Positions 1-8,919 of a stretch of 64,000 nt of DNA are shown here, in pieces. Position 1 is the stretch's first letter. Each line of letters starts with the position of its first letter. The notes below the pieces were generated by a model that was given only the letters and a program-made list of their open reading frames with translations, was not told the origin of the DNA and did not search any database. Origin of the DNA: Phymatolithon calcareum (lineage: Eukaryota; Rhodophyta; Florideophyceae; Hapalidiales); the NCBI GenBank assembly GCA_977006965.1, contig OZ345373.1, positions 310,001 through 374,000 of the forward strand, in the 5' to 3' direction. The position numbers and the translations under genes are program-made.

Positions 1-765
1 GTACCAGCAGATACAATTCGTGCAGCTCATCTATACAACCGGGCCATCGAAGAAGGTGGTGATGTGAAATCAATGTACAACCTCGCACGGTTGCTTCGAC
101 ATGGCGCGGACGGTGTACCAGCAGATACAGTTCGTGCAGCTCACCTATACAACCCGGCCATCGAAGAAGGTGGTGATGTGAATTCAATGCACAACCTCGC
201 ATTGTTGCTTCGACATGGCGCGGACGGTGTACCAGCAGATACAATTCGTGCAGCTCATCTATACAACCGGGCCATCGAAGAAGGTGGTCATGTGAAAGCA
301 ATGTACAACCTCGCATTGTTGCTTCGACATGGCGCGGACGGTGTACCAGCAGATACAGTTCGTGCAGCTCACCTATACAACCGGGCCATCGAAGAAGGTG
401 GTGATGTGAATTCAATGTACAACCTCGCACGGTTGCTTCGACATGGCGCGGACGGTGTACCAGCAGATACAATTCGTGCAGCTCACTTATACAACCGGGC
501 CATCGAAGAAGGTGGTGATGTGAATTCAATGCACAACCTCGCACGGTTGCTTCGACATGGCGCGGACGGTGTACCAGCAGATACAATTCGTGCAGCTCAC
601 CTATACAACCGGGCCATCGACGAAGGTGGCTATGTGAGAGCAATGTACGGCCTCGCAGCTTTGCTTCGAAGTGGCGCGGACGGGGTACCAAAGGACCGGG
701 TTCGTGCAGCTCAACTGTACAACCGGGCTATTGCAGAAGGTGCCGATCTGGACGAATTGCCGTAA
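1..765 (+). CDS. Sel1-repeat (SLR/TPR-like) protein, 5' end outside window
   Basis: The reading frame is already open at base 1 and ends with TAA at 763-765, so only the C-terminal part is seen. The protein consists of Sel1-like helical hairpins (MYNLA..L, GADGVP.D, RAA.LYNRAIEEG) repeated every 38 residues. This is slightly longer than the usual 36-residue Sel1 unit. Sel1 repeats are alpha-solenoid scaffolds for protein-protein contacts; no catalytic domain is visible and the partner is unknown. The last unit has diverged (YGLAALLRSGADGVPKD) and serves as a cap before the short tail DLDELP. The stop codon lies inside GTAAGT, a perfect splice-donor consensus, so a further exon cannot be excluded. 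A decayed relative lies at 28200-28880. Confidence 0.8.
   Translation, partial: VPADTIRAAHLYNRAIEEGGDVKSMYNLARLLRHGADGVPADTVRAAHLYNPAIEEGGDVNSMHNLALLLRHGADGVPADTIRAAHLYNRAIEEGGHVKAMYNLALLLRHGADGVPADTVRAAHLYNRAIEEGGDVNSMYNLARLLRHGADGVPADTIRAAHLYNRAIEEGGDVNSMHNLARLLRHGADGVPADTIRAAHLYNRAIDEGGYVRAMYGLAALLRSGADGVPKDRVRAAQLYNRAIAEGADLDELP
61..744 (+). repeat. 114-bp tandem repeat inside the Sel1 gene
   Basis: Units start at 61, 175, 289, 403, 517 and 631, exactly 114 bp (38 codons) apart. The first five are nearly identical at the DNA level, including synonymous sites. This points to recent expansion or gene conversion rather than old protein repeats. The unit starting at 631 is the most diverged. 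Confidence 0.9.
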
Positions 766-1890
766 GTGCATGTGAAGGAGTGGGCTATGTCTCAACGTTG
801 GAAACAGTGGTAGAAGAGTTTAGTTTTCTACTTTTCCTCTGTGTCATGAACAATCTTCAATGGCACATAATGTATCACCTTGCGTGAACCGTAAGATAAC
901 TACTGTGAAAATTTCTAAGGTCGCTCAGAGAACCAGCCCTCTGCGTACCTCAAGATTTTGGACTCTCTTGTTCGGCAGACGTGTCTTTGGGCTTCCCTCG
1001 TCGACACTCTCCCAAATTTGACGTAAGGTGCCCATGCGCGCTCGCCTTCGACTTGGAGTGGCACCACGCCGTTCGAGCACACTGACTCCTCCGCATGCGC
1101 TGCTCTTTTTGCCCTCGCGGAAAGGGTGCTATGCTCATTACATTCACAATCCATTCATATTGTTAGGGCCTTGGCTGACAATTTTCTAGAATTTAGAATT
1201 CATTAAACGCCCTAAGCAACAGTGATGGAAACAAGGGACGTGCGCTTCAGCTGCGACGATTATAGCGCTGCAAAGCTACAAATTTTTTGAACTCAATTCT
1301 GGACAGTCCGTAGTTCATTCTGGTGCAAGAGCGGCTCCTGCACCAGAATGAACTACGGCTTCTGGAGCCCTACCTGGAAACCCCACCAACTGCGATCAGG
1401 GTGGACCCTTGAAGCGGGGCTACATTAGGACGTGAACGAAGAGGAAAAGCTTTGATTCCACGCTAACTGAGAAATGCACTTTTCATTTTGCATAGCACAA
1501 TAGAAATTTCCTAGGGGTTCTCTTGTGCTTATTTGCGAAAGTGGATCCAAGTCAGCATTTCCTGCGTTTACATTCATATACCGTCATTAGATATTATGTA
1601 ATCTTGGTGAGTAAGAATTCTAATTAAGAGGCACCATTGTTAAATGAATTGAACGAGACGTTGTCGGTTCATACTACAGGAGCGGAATGAACCTTGTCCT
1701 TTACTTAATCTTTCTATTTTCTTCTATTCCAGTGCGCTTCAATTGGACCAACCTCCACACCACACACAGCGGCACGAAGCACAAAATGTACACCGAGATT
1801 AGGATTGCCGCGTCAAGTACCCTGGTAGGACGATTCTAATGGACTTCTCAAAGTGCCTATGAATTGAACCCATGTGTTAGGTCTCTGAAA
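766..1890. other. Intergenic, one hairpin only
   Basis: No convincing coding sequence was seen; the short open frames on both strands lack domains. The only structure noted is the 20-bp-arm hairpin at 1308-1358. Confidence 0.5.
1308..1358. repeat. Perfect inverted repeat, 20-bp arms
   Basis: Arms 1308-1327 and 1339-1358 are perfect reverse complements (left arm CCGTAGTTCATTCTGGTGCA) around an 11-base loop. There is no U-tract, and termination hairpins are not expected in eukaryotes. It belongs to the hairpin population seen across the window. Confidence 0.85.
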
Positions 1891-3901
1891 GCAGTATTGA
1901 GTCATGGGCCCATTATTGTCTACTGTACCGCATGCGACCGTGGAATACGCATTATTAAAGCGCGCGTTTGGTGACAGTATACTGTCCGGTACAGTATGTA
2001 CTCTTGAGGTGGCGGCGCTGGATGAACCATTTAATGATTCAGGAGACACCGCACGTTCCTGATATCACGCAGGTCTCCACTGTATCAATGCAGTGGAGAG
2101 CTGCACTGTATAGTTCCATTCATAAAACAAAAGAGAAAGAATAAAAAGTTAAGACATTTCATCACATCGCTGTTCTTCCCGCCACTGTACGCCTCGTGTT
2201 TATTGTACCGAATCACCTCAATAGAGGCAAGCGGTTACATACAAAGCGTAGGAGCTCCGATTTTGGTTTATCTCGTGTCTGTACGCTGCGCAGCTCGGAT
2301 CGCGATACTCAGGATGCCCATTGTAGGTGATCTCCCGGGCCGTAAGGGAATCTTGTTTCTAGCGTATCTATGCGCTGTATTTTCGTTTCGCTAGAAGTAT
2401 ATAGATAAGAATAAATGAAGGTGGCTCCGGTGGTTGTGCCTTATGCCTACTGAGTCATGGGCCCATTATCGTCTACCGCAACCAGTAGACTCGGTTTGTA
2501 CCTGAAGCTTGCGACCGGGGAATACGTATTAATAAAGCGCACGTTTGGCGACTGTGCGGTATGACCTTTTCAGGTGGCGGTGATCAAATGGTTTAGGAAA
2601 CACTGCACGTTCCTGATATAGAGGAGACAAGTATAGTTCCATCCATAAGACAAAGAGAAAGATCGAAATTTTAAAACATTTCATCACGCAAGCACGCAGG
2701 TCTCACATACTGCAATGATGATGGGCGGTGACGTTGTCGCACCCGCTGTTTATTTGGCTTTTCTTGTCCAGACTGTACGCCTCGGAGCTCGGATTTCGGT
2801 TTCTCTCGTGTCTGTACGCCCGCAACTCGGATCGCGATCCTCACGATGCCCATAGTAAGTGATCTACCGGGCCTTAAGGGAATCGTGTCTCTCGTGTATA
2901 TATGCGCTGTTTTTTCGCTTCGCTGGTAGTATTTAAGATAGTTAGTTTGTTCATCTGAGTAAAGGAAGGTGGGAGATGTTCGAATTTTGCCTCGACTGCT
3001 CGCATGGCGCACGCTCAAGCTCGCCTTCACGTCCATTTGACCATGCGGAATTGAAATTCTCCCACCCCTTCTTGACCGCAACCGTTTCGCCGCACAAGCC
3101 AGTGCGATGACAACCGCGCTCAAGGTCCCCTTTCCCCTTTTCGTGTGCCTGTCTCAAGGTTGACGGCCCAGCCAAGGTCGCCGCCGGAGGACGACGCTGA
3201 CTTCTTCATGCTTATTTTATCTGTTTGTCTTCTTGGGGGTTTGTATATTCCTAACCGCAACCGTTTCGCCGCACAAGCCAGTGCGATGACAACCGCGCTC
3301 AAGGTCCCTTTCCCTCTTTTCGTGCGCCTGTCTCAAAGTCGACGTCGCCGCCGGAGGACGACGCCGACATCTTCATGCTTATTTTATCTGTTTGTCTTCT
3401 TCGGGGTTGTATGTTCCTAACCGCAACCGTTTCGCCGCACAAGACAGTGTGGTAACAATCGCGCTCAAGGTCCCCTTTCCCTCTTTTCGTGCGCCTGTCT
3501 CAAGGTTGACGGCCCAGCCAAGGTCGCCGCCGGAGGACGACGCCGACATCTTCTCGCTTATTTTATCTGTTTGTCTTGGGGTTTTTGTTTGCTTGTCTCT
3601 CTTTCCTCCGTTTTTTGTGCTCTCTCGGTCCCTTTGTCTCCTGGTCTTTTCTGACCGTTGACTCAATAATTGGCGTAGTGCAGAACAAGAGCCATACGTC
3701 TTCGTTGCCCAAGACAAGCCACACTGGTAGGGAAAAAACAACTCCATAGACGATAGCCACTGCACCATCAACTCATTTGTTCGCGATGCGAATTCAAACG
3801 CCAATATCGCCTTTTCTGGAACCTTAGCAACTGTATGGGCTACCCCGTTCGCTGAATCTCCAGCTAGAGCGATTACAGTTTTCTTTTATTGACAATAAAA
3901 G
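1891..3901 (-). mobile_element. Element A, copy 1 (composite dispersed repeat)
   Basis: This 2-kb stretch matches 13344-17164 (inverted) and 58236-59855 (same orientation). It contains two diverged copies of a roughly 550-bp module (1900-2450 and 2452-2940), each starting at GTCATGGGCCCATTAT. These are followed by copies of a 177-bp unit (about 3060-3600) that includes AACCGCAACCGTTTCGCCGC. The right end is the small palindrome TTTTATTGACAATAAAA, the same terminus as in the other copies. The left end, near GCAGTATTGAG, is truncated relative to copy 2. Minus-strand frames recur among the copies (frames starting FEFASRTNELMVQ and SAVVIALACAAKRL), but I do not recognise a protein. The superfamily is unknown. 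Confidence 0.7.
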
Positions 3902-5488
3902 CAAGGAGAGACGATCCACGTTGAAGACGCCTGGAGGTAGAGAAATGAACTTTAAACCCACTGCGACTGTCGTTGAGGAGGAGCAAGTAATCGAACGGCT
4001 GACTACAATCCTCTCTGGAGACATCTTAGACGGAAGGCACAGGTTTGAAGTGCGGTTCACCTGCAAATGAACGCACGAAGTTCTGAAAAAGAAATGCTAC
4101 GGAGTGATGAAGCGATATGCTCACCATAAAGCTCGTGCTGGATGCTATTTACTTGGACATGAACGACCTTTTCGGGGTGTTCTATGACGAGAAAAGCCGG
4201 AAGAAGAGCGCAGAACCTATGTAGTACTCACGGGTGGTCGGAAGACAAGCCAATGGTGCGGCTGTGTTGGGTTACTAGACGGAATCGCAGTCCAAAGGTA
4301 AGAAGCCAGTAGAAGAGTACGATCCTGGGATAATTTGGTACCCAAAAGGGATGTTCAGTAGACCTGTACATTCCGTTGTCAACGTGAACAGTCAGTTCAT
4401 GTATGTGATGACAGTTTGACGAGCTATTGTGTCGAGTGAAACAACGCGTTGTTATGTAATACCTGCCGCTAACGGAGTTGAGTAATACCTGCACTTCCGC
4501 GAAATAATATACGGCTGAAATTAGTGGCGGTGCACACACAATATGTGTCCTACAGAACAGACGGAAAAGCGTGGAAAATATCTTATGACGATCCCTCTCA
4601 GCGCAAGAAGAAACCAGGTTGCAAGACCCGGTCGACGCAATCCAGAAGATCTGCCACTAGAATACGAATTATAAATGTAGGCAACGGGACTTAGCGCTAG
4701 GACAAGCCTCTCAGGTGCTAAATTGACAACGAGAGTTTCAAGTAAACTCACATCCATCCATTCATCCATCCTCACACTCGATTTGTGCCGCGTATAACGG
4801 GCCTCAAGGATAGCAGTCGTCGCGCTGACCGGACATAAACGAAAGCTTTGCGGAGGGGTTGGAGAATGTAATTTAAATTGGTTGCCATGCGCCATCAATG
4901 CGAAATGAATATTCAACAAATCAGGGCCGACTTCTTCTGTGCGCATACTTCCTTCAGCCGCTTTGCAAAACGATAATGATGAAGAAAGCCTGAAAACCGA
5001 AGCAGGAGCGGCGAATCCACTCGTTCATGTAGAGAGCAGGTCGCTCGCGACAGGACGGTCAACTGAAAATGAGATAGGCCGCACTATTGCGGTAACTCGA
5101 TCTCTGCGAAGAACGCGAGATGGAGGGTCTGCAGAGCTAGAACATGAGTGCTGAAGCTGTGCTACGGACAACATGGGCCTCGTCTGTGTATAACACAACT
5201 TACAAGTTCAGAACTGCAGGGTGTGATGCGTACTACATTCAGGCGGCAAGCATTTATCGAAAACTAAAGAGTACCAAGTGGATGAACTGCACCAGCAACG
5301 CGATAATAGACTACTACTGTAAAGTAACTGTCTACCTGTAATAAGATACAGTAGTGTCATTGTAGTTTCTGAAATTGGAGTTCCAAAAAAACAATCGTTG
5401 CAACTGCGTTTGAGCGAGCTCCATTGTAGCTCCGCTGTAGTTCCATGGCAGCTAGGGATGGACAAGGTCAACAATTCGTCGATTTTCT
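3902..5488. other. Intergenic; contains a short dispersed repeat
   Basis: No recognisable gene. Bases of about 4700-4770, read on the minus strand, match sequence on both sides of the insertion at 40295-40838 and preserve the uninterrupted (empty-site) form. Minus-strand frames over 4228-4946 have no domain I recognise. Confidence 0.45.
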
Positions 5489-6397
5489 ATGCATAGCCTG
5501 CCTCAAATATCATTTTGCACATCTGTGCCTCTGTTCAAGAACCGATGCAGGTCGCCCAAACCGTCGCGCTCAATGCAGTGCATTGCAAAGACAGACGAGG
5601 TTGACCTGGTCGTAGTCGGCGCTGGGGGACTGGGTATGCGTGTAGCGCGCAGATGGCGTGCACTGAACCCCAGTTCAAAAATCGTATGCGCAACGTCGAC
5701 GAATACGCGGCATGCCGAAATTGAGTCGGAAGGGTTTTCACCCACAATTGCATCCGAACTTCCGGACAGCGCAGAGCGCGTTCTTTTCTGCGCACCACCG
5801 AGTCGGCTATCCACCGACGAGTATGTCACATGCGTTGGCGCTGCTGCAAGTATCGCTGAGAAGCGTTTCGTCTTCACTTCATCCACCGGTGTGTTCGCGC
5901 ATGCCGATGTAGTAACGGAAGGCAGTGCGTTGTCAGATACGGAGCGAGCAAAGCGACTCATTGGTGCGGAAAATGAGGCAGTGAAGCGCGGAAATGGAAC
6001 GGTTCTGCGCTTGGCAGGATTGTATGCTTTGGATAGAGGTGCACACGTGTTTTGGCTGAAGCAAGGTGAATTGAGCGGAGGGCCGGAGGGGATATTGAAT
6101 TTAGTGCATTACGATGATGCGGCAGAGGCGGCAGTGTGCGCCCTCAAGGGAGAGGATGAGGATGTGAATGGGAAGCGGTTTTTGGTTGTCGATGAAGAAC
6201 CTGTTTCGAGAAAAGCTATGCTTGAAGCGGCAATACAGCATCCTGAGTTCCAAGCGTTTGAAATGCCGCGGTTCGGGGAGGGAGGTCCGAAGAAGAGGAT
6301 TGACGGCAGTTGGACCAGAAATATTCTAAAGTGGAAGCCGATGTACAGCAGTTTTGCACAGTTTATGGAAGCAAATGCTAAATTAAATGCCAGTTAA
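5489..6397 (+). CDS. NAD(P)-binding Rossmann / SDR-like protein, probably organelle-targeted
   Basis: An intronless 302-residue protein. After a leader of about 36 residues, basic and rich in Ser/Pro, comes a Rossmann dinucleotide-binding start: VDLVVVGAGGLGMRVARRW, with glycine motif GAGGLG at about residues 46-51. The segment FVFTSSTGVFA (about 127-137) and the later HYDDAAEAAVCAL resemble atypical/extended SDRs of the YeeZ/NAD-dependent epimerase type, which lack a classical catalytic Tyr-x3-Lys. The leader, which precedes a complete bacterial-like domain, fits a plastid or mitochondrial transit peptide, and this is one reason to suspect an alga. The substrate is unknown. The ATG at 5489 is the first in frame and gives the leader; the next in-frame Met (SRSMQC) would remove most of it. 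Confidence 0.75.
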   Translation: MHSLPQISFCTSVPLFKNRCRSPKPSRSMQCIAKTDEVDLVVVGAGGLGMRVARRWRALNPSSKIVCATSTNTRHAEIESEGFSPTIASELPDSAERVLFCAPPSRLSTDEYVTCVGAAASIAEKRFVFTSSTGVFAHADVVTEGSALSDTERAKRLIGAENEAVKRGNGTVLRLAGLYALDRGAHVFWLKQGELSGGPEGILNLVHYDDAAEAAVCALKGEDEDVNGKRFLVVDEEPVSRKAMLEAAIQHPEFQAFEMPRFGEGGPKKRIDGSWTRNILKWKPMYSSFAQFMEANAKLNAS

Positions 6398-7851
6398 ATG
6401 CGCCATGAAGGCATTGACATGATAACAGTGATGCAGCAGAGGCGGACTCCACTCAGCACACGGGTCCATACTCTTATAGGATTGGAAGAAGATGTCTGGC
6501 TTCATCGGGATTGAGGCCATTATCTTGTGTGTTGTCGGCAAGAGGTAAGCCAGAAGATGTACAAATGGGCTGAAAAGTTGACCGGCGTATAAGAGCTGTC
6601 TCAATGGCATACCGCAGTGCGGACAGACCGAATGCTGGAGCCAGTGCTCATATGGGCAGTGCGATCAGCTTGTCTTGACTCACTTGCGCATTGCTGTGTC
6701 AAAGTGAACTTTCTGGGGACTCGCTTGTGCAAAAAGCTGTATCGCTGTCCTCACAACTGTATTTGCGACTTCTAATGATATAGAGCTAAAGCGTCCTGGA
6801 AGGCGATTGCAAGAGAGCAGCTCTAGAGTTGCAGCATAATTGGCGCTTGGTAATACGAGTAAGCAAAAAAGCCGCTAATATCGCAGCTGACTGTGTTCTA
6901 AGGATAGTGGACGGCCTATCCGCTGCAAGGCAGAAAGAGTAGAACTTATCACGGACTAGGCTCCGGATCTTAACAAATGGGCCTTAAGAATGTAGTCATG
7001 CATAGCCGACGAGCGTCAATATGTATGGACTTCAACTATGGTGCTGGCCAAGCACCGTAGTTGAAGTAGTTTTGCCGTCACAAGCTTAAGCTGTCACCAG
7101 GACTCTGATTTGAACAATTGGGCGGCAGAAAGGTCTTTTGCGCAGCGCGTTCACTTCATCCAGAAATTCTCCTTACGAATTCGGTTTTTGACAACGGCTC
7201 AAAAATTTGAGCCCATAGCCTCGCTAAGAACAACGATTTATTGAGGCCTGTTAATTTTCTTTGCCCTCGGTGATAATACTTAGCTGAAGCGCTCACAAGT
7301 TATCTCCCAATGATTGCAAAGTAAAAACGATTATCGAACTTTTCCAGGAGAATATGGGGCAATGGGAGTCTTTCATTAGTTCTCAAAACTCCACATAGAG
7401 CGAGTGGTATATCTCGTTATCAATCCCTACTCCCGAGAGGCCTTGTGTACTCTCGAAGAAAAACCTTGCTGAGGAGTAGAACAAAGGAAATTGAGAACTG
7501 GGCATCACCGGAAATTTCATGTCTGTTTCCCAGATGCGAATTTCGCTAGAGGAACGCTATCTCCAGATATCACCATATACAGTACCGTCGTTGAAATGGA
7601 ATTGAAAGTCTCACATTCTGAAGAATATAATTCTTTTTGGACTACTGTATCGTTCTCGTGTTGGGAGCAGGATGTCCAAAAACTCTGTAGAACAATGCAG
7701 TAGCCAGCAATATGGCACAATTGTTAAATTTGCATATTTTTTGATGCTCATATTTTTCATGCACGCCCCAGATTTAGCATTCGATGTTGACAAGGTGCAC
7801 TCTGAACCGCACCGCACTAGCATACTCGCGTCCGCATCTTGGCTCTCAAAG
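6398..7851. other. Intergenic, one hairpin
   Basis: No gene is supported here apart from an in-frame extension upstream of NAA30 (7672-7851). That extension looks like 5' UTR because it shows no conservation-type features. Hairpin at 7029-7067. Confidence 0.45.
7029..7067. repeat. Inverted repeat, 17-bp arms
   Basis: Arms 7029-7045 (ACTTCAACTATGGTGCT) and 7051-7067 pair with one mismatch around a 5-base loop. Confidence 0.75.
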
Positions 7852-8565
7852 ATGAGCACGACAGCCCCGTCAGCTGCTGCGGCGGTTGCTAGAGCAGCGC
7901 ATTCAACTGCGAACGACGGCGATGTGGTGCTGGAGGAGTAAGTATTGCGTTCAATTTCACCTTTTTGCGCCCTTTGAATCCTCAGCAGCACCAAACTCAC
8001 GCGTCCATACCCGCGTCATGAAATCAGGTACCGCGGCGAGTCACAGCTACAGCTGATCCAGTCGCTAATGGACGCAGACCTCAGCGAACCGTATTCGATT
8101 TTCACGTACCGTTATTTCATTCATCAATGGCCAGGTCTATGTTTCCTTGCAACTTCTCGCGGCGAATGTGTAGGCGCCGTTGTATCGAAGCTCGAGCGCA
8201 ACAAGCGCGGTGTTCTCCGCGGCTACATCGCCATGCTGGCCGTGCGCCGCGGACGTCGCAAGAACGGATTAGGTACGCGACTAGTCCGGGCGACGATCGA
8301 TGCAATGGTACGACAGAATTGTGAGGAGGTTGTGCTGGAGGCTGAGGTATCGAACGCTGCCGCTCTTCGTCTCTACCAGAACCTGGGATTTATTCGAGAC
8401 AAGCTTCTGGAAAAGTATTACCTCAACGGCAATGACGCTTTCAGATTAAAACTGAGACTCCGTTCCATTCCCCCGCCGACGTTTCGCGTTCCTACAGCAC
8501 CAGGCGCAAGAGCACAAGACTCGGAGCAACCTGCGGAACCGGAACGCGTGTCTGGTGCAGCTTAG
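7852..8565 (+). CDS. NAA30: N-alpha-acetyltransferase 30 (NatC catalytic subunit), two exons
   Basis: Exons 7852-7937 and 8028-8565; the 90-bp intron runs GTAAGT...CAG and the join restores E-Y-R-G-E. The product is 207 residues. It carries the NAA30/Mak3 signature: DLSEPYS, FTYRYFIHQWP, RGYIAMLAV, the acetyl-CoA pyrophosphate loop RRKNGLGTRL, EVVLEAEVSNAAALRLYQNL and the C-terminal YYLNG.DA.RLKL. NatC acetylates N-terminal Met followed by hydrophobic residues, acting co-translationally at the ribosome. The first ATG at 7852 gives a low-complexity Ala-rich N-terminus. The tail after the GNAT fold (Pro/Ala-rich, about 35 residues) is an unconserved extension. The gene is convergent with SND1. 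Confidence 0.93.
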
Positions 8566-8919
8566 CAACGTGGGGGATTCTGTGCACTCTATCCTGTCGA
8601 CTTTTGGTGCGAGTTAGATTGTGGAAGAATTTCATTCCGTCTCTCGAGTTCGTTGCTGCAATTTTGAAGAAGTACCTTGAGTGCTTAAGCAATGACTAAG
8701 TTTAGTCCGATATTTTTAGAGAATTTGGTCTGGGGAAACACACATGAGACGTACAAGCACAATCGTGCCGAAAGAAATAAGACCGACATCTACACATGTT
8801 TCACAAGTGTTATTCATCCACTTCGTTTACTGGCAATACGCGAGCTGGCGCGCGATTTGGGGCGACTCTGCTACGCCGCAGGCATACGTTCCTAATGCTC
8901 TTCCACGCCTCCTAGCTAA

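Noticed and set aside
4228-4946. Two minus-strand frames (103 and 141 codons)
   Set aside because: No domain, and part of the longer one overlaps a dispersed repeat also found near 40.3-40.9 kb.
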